From Notospermus geniculatus (lineage: Eukaryota; Nemertea; Pilidiophora; Heteronemertea; Lineidae), in assembly GCA_002633025.1 (NCBI GenBank), contig NMRB01001010.1:37006-101005 (forward strand): 64,000 bases of DNA, written 5' to 3'. The notes beneath the pieces were generated by a model. The model searched no databases. It saw only the letters and a list, made by a program, of their open reading frames with translations, and had not been told where the DNA came from. The position numbers and the translations under genes are program-made. The stretch's first letter is position 1. Each line of letters opens with the position of its first letter. This document shows, piece after piece, positions 29,587 through 41,708 of this stretch.

Positions 29587-31502
29587 GCGAGCAAGGAGGC
29601 CCACAAACACTGCGAAAGTGCTTTCAGTTCCAATTCATGTGGTCAGCAGTCGCCACCACCGGGCCAGCAAAATCACTGAATTTCTCATGCGAATAATTAA
29701 ATGTTGACTTTGCAAATTGCATCAAACAGATTATCGTCCAAGTGCTCTCCAAGTCACTACATTCTAGTTGACTTTTACTAATCTGTTGGAAACCGCTAGG
29801 GTGAGTTAACAATAGGGGTGTTTGTTTTACATCATAGTCAGTAAGCGGGCTTTGTTGACAACCACTCAGCAGCGGAGGCGACATCGCAAATCGAGATCTA
29901 ACGATGACTGGAGTGGAAAATTTTATTCCCAACGCGTGACTTTCTTGCATGTACTTGGACTCGACGAAGAGGTCCTCTCAAATTAGTGAAGATATAAGGT
30001 TACCTCGGCAATTTTAATCGAATACCAAATGACTGCTGCATCAACAGTCTGTTTTTTGGTGAGAGCGTGAGTTTTTACTCAAAAGGCTGAGTTCATATCG
30101 AGGCACAAGCGACACGAACACGCAGGCGAACAAAGGTTTATTGTTCGCCTGCGTGTTCGTGTCGCGTGTGCCACGATCCGGTCCGTGTTACCGCCTCCCT
30201 GATTGGTTGAACGCTTTATCTCGATAAAACCAGATTCCATTTCTGGACCGAAACACCTACCGAACAATATTCTGATTGGCGGAACGCGTACGCGCCAATC
30301 TGTCACCGACTTCAGCCTTATTTCCTTGCTTGCACGAACACGGGATCATCAATACTTCGAGCAGTTGCACCATTTTAACCAAACCAGATTCCATCTCTGG
30401 GATCTACTGGCAGAGTGGAGAAAAATTGCAGTTAATTGTCAGAAGTCCGAAAGAAAAGTAATATTTCATAACAGTTGTTTGGATTACGCATGAAGAATCA
30501 TGGTCGTGCATTGGTCACGGTTCGAAAATCGCCTATGTTTATTTTCATGTTGTACGTGTGGCCTGTATTACCCCCACCTCATGATGTCATCAACAAGAAG
30601 TAAATTACAAATAATGCAGAATTTAGCAGCAAGCAGGTAAAACAAAGATCACGGCACTACTCGCTCTCCATAGCAATGTTGTAGGCTATAAATTGGCAAC
30701 CGGAAATAGTCAAGTCCGGATCTGTGTGGCGTTACTGTGAAGTCCAGCGAGTGGTATCGCCATATACAGGTGGCAGTAATGTCAGAATCTGTTGCCGATT
30801 GGCCAGAATGACGCAAAGGCAGCTTCTGCTGCCTCGATTTCGTACGCATCATGCGCCATCTACTGGGCAGATTATGAGAGAGAGATCGGTCTCCTGCCGG
30901 TTTGTATTTGCCTGGAGTAAAAGAGGCTGCTCATGTTGCATGGCACTTCTCGTCTCCATATTGACCTTGTTGTCAAAAGATTGGAATGAGACGAACTAGT
31001 TTGTGCTTACGTCACTCGACAAGGCGCTCTCTTGTAGCGGAGACCTGCTTCTGTTTCAAGCTTACCCTCGAGAATTGTTTGCAAAGAGGTAACAAAATCT
31101 ATTATCAACAGGAGAACCAATCACTTGTTTGAGGAGAACGGATTTGATTCGAGATTGGAAGATCACAAGACAAGTAAAGAGTAAACAGCAATCAAATTGT
31201 CGTTTATAGTTTCTGTTGATTTTAACGAATAGCTACAGAAGTCGGTGATCTCCTTAAAACCTCATCCAGAGAATATTAGAGGTTCTTCGCGCTTCCTTCG
31301 TCGCCGGAGCTACATGTAGCATACCGCCCTGATTACCTCAGGATAAAATCTGGAGTATCATACAGACTCTGGTGTCCTGAACGTACAGCGGGATCGGCCT
31401 GGCGATCTTACTGAAGTAGACTGGTCCTCTGGCCTCGTGCGCAAATACCAGAGCGTTTCGAGAGCAAGAAACCAGTCTACCGACTGTGTCGAAACCAGCC
31501 GT
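29587..31502. other. Intergenic with dispersed repeats
   Basis: Holds a truncated foldback element (30084-30171, arms 'cgaacacgcaggcgaacaa') and a copy at about 30189-30312 of a repeat also at 50703-50826 (shared 'tctgattggcggaacgc', 'aaacacctacc'). No coding exon recognised. Confidence 0.45.
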
Positions 31503-31621
31503 TGGGTCATATGAATAAAGACTAGCAAATGCTTTTACTTGAATTTTGCAATACAAATGCATTAGGCAATGCTGTACAAAGTTGAAGTAAAAACATTGCT
31601 AGTCTTTATTCATATGACCCA
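31503..31621. mobile_element. Palindromic MITE, 119 bp
   Basis: Arms tgggtcatatgaataaagac (continuing 'tagcaa') and their complement, with an A/T-rich centre. Confidence 0.85.
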
Positions 31622-32117
31622 TTGTGTTGAAAACCAGCGGCGGCAGATCGGAGGAAAGTCCTAACTCTTTTCGAGAAAACAAATCTTATTTGGCACTCAA
31701 ACAGTCAGATTAACAAATACGACGAAAAAAGTACATGTAACTTGCTAATAAAATAACGATTCCCTTTGGTCAATAAATACAACCAGGTAGGCTAGTTGTG
31801 TATTTTATGCGGAGATCGATAAGAATGCAATCAAGGCGTGTTCTTCTCTTTGTTTATAGATGACGGACTCATCCATGTTGAGCATGATCTGATGATGTCG
31901 AAGCCGATGGGACTTTTGAACCGTCCATCAGCGCCAGTGTTGGTTTAAAACGATTCTCATACAGGGTTTTCCAAAAGAAATCCCCTGAAATAGTTTCCTA
32001 ACCCCGTTTAATCTGCGAAAATTTGTTGGACGACAGGGTGTCCCAAAAAGTCACCCCTGCAGGCTCCATATTTTCTGGGGACCAGGTTGTGTGATGTCCA
32101 ATTGAGCATATATAAAC

Positions 32118-32350
32118 CTGGGCCCATATTCATGAAACCTTGCTAGGCTACTAAATAAAATTACCCAGTTTGTACAGGCCAATGTACACCGCTAGCAACC
32201 AACTAAGTTGGGACCTTATTCATAAAGCTCCCGTAACTTTAAGGGTACGCAAATCCTTTGTCAGGCTGATAGTGAACAATAGGTTGTCCGCAAAAGGACA
32301 ATAGTTTGCGCACTCCCGTAAGTTACGGGAGCTTCGTGAATAAGGTTCCC
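32118..32350. mobile_element. Two abutting foldback elements
   Basis: At about 32118-32209 is a copy of the 'gggcccatattcatgaaacc' family also nested at 18108. At 32210-32350 is a complete palindromic element with ends GGGACCTTATTCATAAAGCT and 'agcttcgtgaataaggttccc'. A partial arm of the second family is near 36445-36515. Confidence 0.75.
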
Positions 32351-33660
32351 TGTAGGCCCTATCATGATCAGGGACACTCTTTGGACACCCTGTAGAGCAT
32401 CCTAAATGACATTTTGTTCACGGACTCTCACTTCATTTCGTGCAAGAATACCTTACCTACCTGTTAAACATCCTTGGCGAACTGATTGCATCGGTGCCCC
32501 CCGAGTTGGCTACCACTTGTGTTGGGCCATTCTGTGCCCACCTGTTTCGCGCCACGCTGTTACCTCTGACAGACATTGTATTGGCTGCCCATCCTTTCAA
32601 TAAATATTTAATTCATATTTGCTAATTGTGAGGTATGCGAGATAATAAGGGGAGTTAGTGAAAAACCATTACAGCAAATTGTGACAGTGGATGCATCGAG
32701 AATTTACCCGAAATACTGCATGCTACTGACAACAGACACATTCTAACCAACAGTCTGTGAGTCGATACTGCGGGTGAAATTTCTTGGAAAGATTGGTTTT
32801 TCACCGAAATATTGGCTTATGCAGGACTAAAGTGTTTTCGTTCGTGAAGCAGGGCCAATGAGTTTGCTAAGAAATTGTTTCATGGATTTTTGTAATTAAT
32901 TTGCAGAATCCATGAATGTCGAATGAAAACACAGTTAAACATCATTGTCTGAGTAGAGACTGGTGGGCAAAGAACTGAGCCCCAAAGAAAGCGTACTCGC
33001 GGGAGAGCGAAAAGCGTATTCGGTCCCTTGAAGAACGATAGAGTACGACAGCATACGCAGGAAAAGATAATTTAGATGTACAGCATACCTATACGAATGG
33101 CACCTAATAGGAATAAGTTCAATTGTAAAAGAATTAGCTGCGAACGATCTGTGGCCCGGGACAAAACTTCCATTACTCGCCACTAGGTGGCGCTTATCAT
33201 CCTACAGTTGTGTTTCCGTAACAGTTTGCACCGAAAATTTAATTTTTTTGGTGATGGTCCTACATAGATCTAGGATAGAATGAAATTGGCGGGAATCAGA
33301 GAAGATATAGGCCTACATAATGTACACTCTGCTTGCAGAAAGTTGAAATCCTTAGTGTTACACTTTTATGACATTTATTCCTGATTGCACCCAAGGCGTT
33401 TCCACGAATTGGTCTCATTGTCGATATCACGTTAGAAATTATTAAGGCTTCTTTCTCGATCCGTTTTCTCTCTGGCACCGCACCACCGGATCTACAGCGT
33501 CAGAAATGATGCGTCTATTTCTCCCTGTTTTACTCAAGATGAAATAAACCTGAGAGACGGCAATAGGCGAGAGGAGGGGACGTGACTAGAATAAGGTAAC
33601 ACCAATCATCGGCATGGATGGGGTTTTTTATGTTTCGGGTGGAATGGATAACTGCATCCA
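32351..33660. other. Intergenic, nothing recognised
   Basis: Only short open frames without domains or convincing splice context; no clear repeat seen. Confidence 0.35.
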
Positions 33661-34092
33661 TTGCCATCTATCATGATAGTTAAGTCGATGAACAATACTT
33701 ACATAACATCGGATTCTGGTCACGGTACCTTCAATAAACACGTGAAAAAAGAGAAGCGGCTTCATGTCACCTTAAGTTACTCGAGTACTGTGGGCTGGCC
33801 AATTCCTACAGAAAGTTTGGTAATAAATGATCGTATCATTGACATTTCTGATGGTGCATCCCCTGTGCCTGGAGACCTTATCGGCGGTAACGTGCAGCGT
33901 GAGAGTTCGGTAATGTTGACTCAAGCCATCGAATGTTATGTTCAGATGGTGCTTCTCGACTGCTGCACTTGCACGTGTTCCAGAATCCTATATACTTTTG
34001 AAGGAGCCTACCAGGATGCAATCACCTCAAAGCCTTTTGAGCTCAAATGTCAGTCAGAGCGCTCTTACGAAGTCTCGTGCGACAGTACTTGA
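33661..34092 (+). other. 143-codon open frame of unknown meaning
   Basis: Longest open frame of this region that is not in an obvious repeat. It starts MPSIMIVKSMNN, has a cysteine cluster near its centre-end (LLDCCTCTCSR) and ends SCDST. No signal peptide, no membrane span and no family recognised. It ends about 15 bp before a minisatellite. It could be an exon or chance. Confidence 0.2.
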
Positions 34093-34107
34093 AGAATTCG
34101 CTCTTCC

Positions 34108-34388
34108 TCTGTGTGAAATTCATTGAATTTGCTATAGATCTACCTCTACGTAAAATGAATTGAATTTGCTTTGCCTCTATGTGAAGTCAATTGAATTTAC
34201 TGTGCCTCTACGTGAAATTAATTGAATAATTTTGCTATCTACGTGAAATTGATTGAATTTGCTTTGCCTCTACGTGAAATTGATAGGGTTTTCAGTGCCT
34301 CTACGTGAAATTAATTGAATAATTTTGCTACTCTACGTGAAATTGATTGAGTTTGCAATGCCTCCACGTGAAATTAATAGGGTTTTCA
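34108..34388 (+). repeat. Minisatellite, about 33-bp unit, 8-9 copies
   Basis: Repeats of the form 'tgcctctacgtgaaattgat/aattgaatttgc', varying between about 28 and 38 bp, with two copies of a variant ending 'agggttttcag'. Confidence 0.85.
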
Positions 34389-35150
34389 GGAGACTTCACA
34401 CAGATATTTTACAATTTATTTTCGACAACGTTGCCCTGAAAGGGTAATAACTCTCTAACGTTTCAAGACCCATTTTCTTAAGAGAGGCGTTCCTTCAATT
34501 AATTTTCATCTGGAAGTTTCAACTCTTTTTACCACCAGGAGTGTATAAACATCACTTAGCGTGGAGTCCTACATCGCCCGAAGATTCCCGCCAACAAGCC
34601 CGGCTCGACGCGTTGATGTCGAACGTCACCGTGGAGCAGGCAATTACATGTGAGGATTCCGAGAGGTGATAGAATACCGCTATAAGATCAAACCAATATC
34701 ACTGAATAATCATTGTCAATTACACTCCAGGACCGTACACTGGAGTGAGCGGGGTCTGGTGTACATCTGATAACAACAATGCATTGGTAATTCACCATGA
34801 AATAGGTTTATGTCATTGATATCTCAAGATGAATGTTGACGTTACCGCGATGGGATGTCGTATCGAGGCATTGACATCCAACGCATTCATTTATCGTGGT
34901 GTTCCGTAATGGCTTCTTAAGAGGAATCGTTTAAGGGGCATTAACTCGTCTCCAATTCTTGCATACTTGACGTCGTCGACAGATGTTCTAGGCGAGGCAG
35001 TCGATGCATATTTGATCAAAAACATTGATTTTTGATCTGTGGTCGGGTGTACCGTCGTCATCTCTTCAAGAAATAGAAAGACATCCCCTGTGAAACACAC
35101 ACGTCTCGACTTCAGTATGAAAAAGGCATCCTCCAATAGCAGAGGTTTGG
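34389..35150. other. Intergenic, nothing recognised
   Basis: No gene or repeat recognised beyond the start of the repeat cluster that follows. Confidence 0.35.
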
Positions 35151-35159
35151 TCTCGCGCC

Positions 35160-35480
35160 TCTTTAACTCACCACAAAGTGTTCTGTGAGTGGATGAAGAA
35201 GAGTGAGGTAAGAACCCCTGCTGTCGGAGAAGAGAAAAACGGTTTTTTATCGACGACGCTGATATCCTTACATTGTAGCGACCGACGATTGCAGGAGTTG
35301 CAGATGTCGCCCACAAAGTGTTTGTGTTGAGTGGATGAAGAAGAGTGAGATGAAAACCCCTGCTGTCGGGGGATAGAAAAAGGTTTTATCGACGACACCG
35401 ATATCCTTATAAGGATATCGGTGTCGTCGATAAAACCGACGATGGCAGGAGTTGCAGAAGTCGTCTGCCACCTTGATTCA
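35160..35480. repeat. Repeat cluster with GTGGATGAAGAAGAGTGAG units
   Basis: Two direct copies of a unit containing 'gtggatgaagaagagtgag' and 'cccctgctgtcgg' (about 35187 and 35332), with 'cgacgatg/tgcaggagttgcag' following. Single relatives occur near 4497 and 46020. The perfect palindrome 35382-35437 sits inside. Confidence 0.75.
35382..35437. repeat. Perfect 56-bp palindrome, no spacer
   Basis: The left half begins ggttttatcgacgacaccga and the right half is its exact complement; the two meet at 'ccttataagg' with no loop. It appears to be an inverted duplication of the neighbouring repeat unit (compare 'cggttttttatcgacgacgc' near 35239). Confidence 0.9.
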
Positions 35481-36329
35481 CTCTCCAGCCCGTTTTGTGT
35501 GCTCTTCAAACTTCTTTCCCTACCCTATGATGTTTAGTAGTACCATGTGATCGGTCTGCGTCACTCATTTCATGTTGAGAGCCCCAAGGTATGTAGACGA
35601 AATTTTGGCGAGTTAACTTAGTCAGCCATGGCTATTTGGCTCCGGCCATTCCTCTAGAGCTGTGGGCTATGGTAAAGTCTGGCAACATCTAACTTCGACC
35701 TAATGGAATGCGGAAGTCATGCAATGTGGCAGAGCTTTGCGGTTTTTAATCNCACTCAGTGACGATCAGCCAGCCCATGTCAATCTTTAACCCCTGGGTT
35801 ACACATCAATCATTCAGCCTAACGAATCTCAAAACAAGTTTTTAGCATTTATTCACCTTTATGTCGCCGTCTACTGGCATGTCTCGCGGCCTTTACACAC
35901 GTCCCTCAAACTAATTATCCCATAATTTCCATCGAACGTCAGAGAAATGTCTCCCCGTCACAGAGGTATGCAAATCACCCCGCAGCGCCGCCACTCACAG
36001 CACAAAAAGCGCCTTCTGAGGCAGAAACGAACTTCCGGTAACGGCTAATGACATATTGATGTTATAAAGAACAAGCTGATTCCATGATATGCCGAGCTAT
36101 TTGCTATTTTGCCTAAGCTCACGATACCTAGATCAATCCTAACGCCAGCCTTCGTCGATGCGAATGCTGCCAGTCTGTTCCCATGACGGATCGTCATGGA
36201 ATTGAATTTCTTCAAAATTTCTTTAAAATCGCAGTTTTCTGACGTCACTCTTTCCTCTTTATTTCCGTTTATACGTTCATTATACTTTGACAGAGGTTGC
36301 TCTGAGTTCAAAGAAAGGGTAAAATGAGA

Positions 36330-36395
36330 ATGTGGTGGCGAAGTGGTTTCGGATTCGGAACCGAGAGGTCACGGTTCGATTCCGGGGCCGGGGGT
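36330..36395 (+). other. tRNA-like sequence (pseudo-tRNA or SINE head)
   Basis: Contains an A-box-like TGGCGAAGTGG and, at the expected distance, a B-box GGTTCGATTCC. The stems of a tRNA cloverleaf are imperfect, so this is more likely a tRNA-derived short element or pseudogene than a working tRNA gene. Confidence 0.4.
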
Positions 36396-36518
36396 CTTGT
36401 TGACGTAGCTGGACGGACTACGTAAACTATATTGTCCATTTGCGGGGAACCTATTGTTCACTATCAGCCTGACAAAGGATTTGTGTACACTTAAAGTTAC
36501 GGGGGCTTTGTGAATATA

Positions 36519-36639
36519 GAGTTTTTGCAAAGCCTCGAAACGCCAATGCGAACGTCTATCCTTTGTTCGGTGCTCTCTTCGTGGCATCGAACAATGGGTT
36601 CGGCGTTCGCGTTGGCATTTCGGAGATTTGGGAAAACTC
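36519..36639. mobile_element. Palindromic MITE family D, copy 3
   Basis: Ends GAGTTTTTGCAAAGCC and 'gatttgggaaaactc', with core 'tttgttcggtgctctcttcg'. Adjacent on the left is an arm of the family complete at 32210-32350. Confidence 0.8.
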
Positions 36640-38244
36640 CCTAAAAGGTCCCTGGGCCTGGTGCATTCCCTTTCCATCCTTGAAACAGGCGTTTTAACCT
36701 CACCATGGGCACTGATAATGTTGGCCCAGTGTGATTTGACCGGCTCCATCGCGTCAGATCGTCGTTACTGGCGATGTTTTAATGCATTTGCATTCTTCAA
36801 ATAGCGATCTTAATCCAGAATGCAACTCTCAATACGAGCCGATTGCATGTGTGATGTGTTTTTAATTCCAAACCTTGAGTCAAAACAAGGAACTTTGTCT
36901 CGAACGCGGTAACACTGCATGCCAAGATACATTTGGTAAACTTCATATCAAGCGATTTGCGTGCACTTCGAGGTGTTATTTTATCGGAAAACATTTTAAG
37001 GTAATGGCAGTTTTGCTTGAGTGCTTTCTTTTGAAGAAAATCGGAAAAAACATTGGATTTTCAACAAGCATTAAGCACATCTTAATGTTAGGGGCCAGTG
37101 ATGGGTCAGTCGGGTCTGAACAAGAGCATTCTTTTTTCGCACGGGCACTGGGGATAAGTTAAAGTGTGAAGTAACGTCAGAGGCCGACGTCACTTTTTCA
37201 AGTATTGGCTGCACTGGAATACGGACACCTAAAAGTGTGCATTCTTACAGTTAAGTGTAAAGTTCTTCAACAAAAGCTAACTTTATCATGACATGATGTG
37301 ATTGACATATTTTGTTCTTTAAAGTGTGCTGTACTGTACATGAATCCTCTTCTCTTTTTCTTTCTCTGTCTGAGTTGAAGTGTGAAAACATTCGACAGCA
37401 ATCCTGTCTTCTACATTCCTAGAGAATGGAAAAAGGGCAACTCCCAACTTGGTTCTAGACATGGTATTTTAGATGTCGACGTTTTATTTGCTCTGTCTTG
37501 AGAAAGCCGGGTGTCCCGGCGAAACGTACACATCTAAATAAATATGCCTGGAACCAACAAGGGAGGTGCCTTTTTTATTCTTTTTATTCTCTACTTCTTC
37601 AATATAGAGGCAACTCCTGTTGAATCCTTCTGGCTCCTTGGGAAAGGACTAGTCCTTGTTGGTAGCCAGCTGAAGAATTCATAGACAACATTTCTACATT
37701 CCTACTCAACCACTGGTCGTCCCCGCTCCTACCACAAAATTATAGTGCTCCCTGGTTCCGATAACTCCGGATAAAGATCTTCGTCCTTGATTGAGTGCTA
37801 GGGTTCGTCAGCATTGTTTACGATGCCCACGAATTTCATCGAACAGAAATAGACACTCGTGATTTTCTATATATATTTAACGGCAGAAACAATTTGTTTT
37901 CGTCTTCAGAACTGCAGGATGGTGTTAATATCATGCATGTATACTGTACTAGCCTTATATAATCGAAATTATCGCTATAGAGAAATAGGAAGCAGCGTAA
38001 GGGAAAGACCAAGGAAAGCCTAAGTTTGATTAATCGATTCCAGTTAAAATGAACAAACACGAAACATACAGCAGTCCCGGGACGGAACCGGCAGCCACGA
38101 AACACACGACTTGTTTTCGAGGGGTGTAAATAATTGATGACGGAGATCATGATCTGTGAGGCAGACAAACAATGAGGACGTTGAGTTCCTAAAAATTCCC
38201 AGTAAAATTTGAATCGCCAGCAGTCATCGACAGTGATTTTTACA
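36640..38244. other. Upstream of the GPCR gene
   Basis: Includes an imperfect inverted repeat at about 37440-37560 ('cttggttctagacatg' against 'gcctggaaccaacaag') and one monomer of the 63-bp repeat found at 42.9 kb (about 37180-37230). No promoter identified. Confidence 0.4.
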
Positions 38245-41200
38245 ATGTCAGTAAGAAACGAGTTCATCTCTTCTTTCCCAGCCGCTGACGGCAAAATATA
38301 CCATTCCAACGCGTCATTCCAATGTCAACTAGGGCCGATCTCCCCGTCGTACCTTGTACACGTCATTTATACTTTGCTGAACTACGAATTCCTACCGCCG
38401 CTCATTTTGGGTTTGCCTGGAAATATCATGATCATTGTGATAGCAAGTCGAAAGCATAACCGCCACCTCTCAGCCTCTGTGTATATGTCCGCCATGGCCT
38501 GTGCTGACGCTGGTCTTCTTCTGATGGAGGCCATTCTCTGGCCTCTTCTTTACGGAACCGACTTCATCAGAAAAGCAAGGGATACATTTTTTGAGTAGGT
38601 AATAGTGAACTTAAGAAACCATACGTTAACGTTAACGCTAACGTTAATGACATCATTTTGACGTCACATCGAATGAATCTGTTGTATTTCTTCTAGTGGT
38701 GACGTCATTTTGACGTAATTAGCGTTAGCGTTAGCGTTAACGTTTGGATTCTTAAACTCACTATTGTAGCCAGCGTTATCGTTAACCCTGAATTGATATG
38801 TAGGCCTATTTCGGTATACCCTGTAGGCCTATGTGTACATGTAGTACGATCGAACTTCAAATATGGCGGCTAATCAGCCATCTTGATAAATGTACTTTAG
38901 CCCATATACTTTAGGCCTAGACATGAACAATCCGAGCTAAAATATTTGGTATCAATATTTTATGTATCTAGATACTTTTTATCTTACCGAACGCCAAATT
39001 TTAGCCGAATTGGGCTTCAAATATGGCTGTCAGTCGGCCATTTTGAAAAATGGACTCCTGTGATACTTCATGAACAATAGCAACCATGTTCTAACTTAAT
39101 GTGTACCCTCTACATATACCAAATTTTGACTATGATCAGATATAACCCTCTGGTTTGGTGGCCGACAGTAACCCACAGGTGAGGGTGGCGAGGTAAAAGT
39201 TGTACTCTTTTCCAGAGTGACACTGACGTGCATAGTGACCTGTGGCATGTTATCCGGGTTCTACCTCTCCGCCATGTCAGTCGATCGTCTCATTGCAGTC
39301 CGCTCCCCAATGACTGCTTTGAGGGTATGCACGCCGTCACGTGCTACGAAAGTAGTTTTGATTGGTTCATTTCTTGTCATTGGTGCGAACATGAATTTGT
39401 TGTATACGCTGGAATACGTGAAGCACCCGGAGACCGGTAAGTACATCGATGCACAGGCGCGGATCGTCAATTGACAAGATAGACCCTGTCAATTTAAGCA
39501 TGGCTGAGAACGAGTTCCAGCTTAGTACGACGAGAAATTGTTTTAGAGTGTTGACTTACGGGCGAGGTAGTGGGGAGGAAACTACGAAAGAAGGCAGCAC
39601 ACGCAACCTGGTCCTATACAAAATGGACGTCTTTTGAGTGGGAAATTGATCAGGACCTGGATGTTGCTTTCACTACTCTTCATTCCACATTCGATTGGCG
39701 CGAGGTTTATGGCCGATATCTCCGCAACCGCTGGGGCAAATTTGACATACCATACATCAATCGATTTGTCTTTTTGGCCGCTACAGGCATCATCGCTGTC
39801 ATTTTCCCTAAAAACATAAAAAGTTCTTTCACCAATCACAGTTCGTGTTTACAGCCTAAATGGCGGCCATTTTTTTTAAATGACGCAATGCATCGCACAT
39901 GTGTAACTACTCAGGCTGAACATCGTGGTGAAATGAAATGGGTTTTGAGAAAGGGATCCGTTATGTCGGCCTTACACAAAAAATGAAAATACCCTGGCAG
40001 AAAGATTCCGACAAGAAAAACAAGTCAATTGACATATTTTGTCAAATTTGGCCCAGCCGTTGCGGAGATATCGGTCGAAAACCTCGCGCCAATTGGATGT
40101 GGAATGAAGTGTAGGCGTAGTGACACCTATTGAGGGAATGAGTTATGGTCCTCATTAGAGATGATTGTGCACTTGCACGTGAGTGGATGTAGGCCTACAG
40201 AAGGCCTAAAAATGTGGCGCTCAACTGTGATGTAAAATAAAAAACAACGGCGAATCCTAAGTGCGTCACGTACACGTACATGTACATGTACATAAATGTA
40301 CATGCAGAAGAAGGCTTGCCTCATTGCAGTCATCTTAAGTATTTAAGACCGCCACACACCAATGGTGTGGCGGTCTTCCTTGGTTTTACTGGAATTCTCT
40401 GGATCTCTGAATCTCTCTCTGGATCTCTCTCCATCCAATCTGGTGGTTTCAGGGCAATAACTCAAAAATTGAGCCATGCATCACCATGAAACTTTCAGGG
40501 TTTGTAGATATGTGCATATGACAGGTCCCTTTCGTTTCCTGGCTTCATCCAAAAACGATGAAGTATGAATTTCGATAAATTTTGTTGTTAAAACTAACAG
40601 TGCAAGCCTAGGGGATTCCCCAAGGGGATTCCCCGTGTGACCGATTTAGAAGCAGTTTCATGCACTTGGAGAGAACGGAGCATGCACATTGGGCCTATGT
40701 TGGTTCCAGCATTTGCCGCTCCAGTCCTGCGGCGCTAGTGTCCGTTCCACAACAATACGGCCGCCTCGTCGCTCTAGCTTCGATGTGGAGATCATCTTAT
40801 TATAATGGAAGGACTCCATTTTGAAATACGTCCGTACCAACTGGAGTTGATCGCATCATATACAGGTGTACAGTGTAGCAATGTGACCCACTGCAAACAG
40901 TTGACATCACATCACCGCTACATATGCAGTGAAAGTGGCGGTCTTCAAATTGACTGCTAAGTCAATTTCAACTCTAGTCTTTTCTTGCCTTTTCAGGACT
41001 GGAGAATCTCATTTATTACGTTCCTGACGACCCGCACGGAGCAACCCTGGCTACTGCTTTCCAGCTTATATTTGGCGCAGTCCTTCCGTTTAGTGTCATC
41101 ATTGGCAGTAACATTTTAATAATTCTAAGGATCAAAGACGCGGCAAAAAACCGACTGAATTTACAAAACAAGAAAGAGTCGGATGCAGGGAAGGGTAGCA

Positions 41201-41496
41201 GTGATAAGGAGTATTTAACCCGCATGCTAATCTTTGTCAGCATGGCTTATGTCATTACGTCCATTCCTTACAGGCTGTTTTCGTTAATATCACTTATTCC
41301 TCAAGTTTCACATTCCTTTGATCTTAACAACGTGTGTAACTTCATTCTTTTTAACTTAATGGTGGTTTCATTTCACGGACTTTGGGCTTGGAATTATGCT
41401 ATTAATTTTTACATGTATTGTGCAGGAGGTGGGAAAAGGTACAGGAGTGATATTAAGCAGGTCGTGAGAACTCTGTTGAGTTGTTTCGGAGGATGA
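38245..41496 (+). CDS. Rhodopsin-family (class A) GPCR, peptide-receptor-like
   Basis: Exons 38245-38594, 39216-39436 and 40997-41496 join in phase (donors gtaggt and gtaagt; acceptors tccag and ttcag) to 356 residues. An N-glycosylation site (NAS) is at 22-24. TM1 (about 45-68) has N60 in GLPGN, TM2 (77-103) has D88, and TM3 ends in DRL (140-142). TM4 follows, TM5 has P221, TM6 has P281 and TM7 ends N327-F-Y-M-Y331, a NPxxY variant seen in GPR139-like and some FMRFamide-type receptors. Oddities: no cysteine at the usual top of TM3, none in the second extracellular loop, and no TM4 tryptophan, so the standard disulfide is missing. The ligand is unknown. An upstream in-frame non-ATG extension to 38209 is not needed. 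Intron 1 begins with a MITE 9 bp after the donor. Confidence 0.85.
38604..38762. mobile_element. MITE family B in GPCR intron 1
   Basis: Arms agtgaacttaagaaacc and 'ggattcttaaactcact', with inner 'cgttaacgttaacgctaacg' / 'gcgttagcgttagcgttaac' and 'gacgtcattttgacgt'. It starts only 9 bp downstream of the GPCR exon 1 end. Confidence 0.82.
39570..40135. mobile_element. Large inverted-repeat element in GPCR intron 2
   Basis: The left part (to about 39800, 'ggcgcgaggtttatggccg') is complementary to 40030-40130 ('cggtcgaaaacctcgcgcc', ending 'agtgacacctattgag'). The centre (39850-39970) is the repeat also at 10030-10190. Fragments are at 4562-4690 and 24500-24600. No transposase frame is visible. 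Confidence 0.65.
40339..40378. repeat. Short palindrome in GPCR intron 2
   Basis: Arms 'aagaccgccacacacca' / 'tggtgtggcggtctt', almost spacer-free. A low-complexity 'tacatgta' run precedes it at about 40268-40300, and 'ctctctggatctct' repeats follow at 40400-40430. Confidence 0.75.
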
Positions 41497-41708
41497 TAGT
41501 GGTCTCAGTATCAACTTTCAAAAGAATGCATTGCATTGAATGGGCTGAAAAACACGAAAACAAAAAACAAATTGTGAAAAAATCTTTTGGACCAGATGAT
41601 TAGAAAACGAACCAAATTTGGGACGCTTGTTGTTCTCACACCCAGCCTCATCGATTTAGAATCTCATCATGTAGGCCTATACTTTAAGTTTTATGTTTTC
41701 CCCTATAT

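Noticed and set aside
34108-34388. CRISPR-like array
   Set aside because: Units are contiguous and variable with no unique spacers; the window is eukaryotic.
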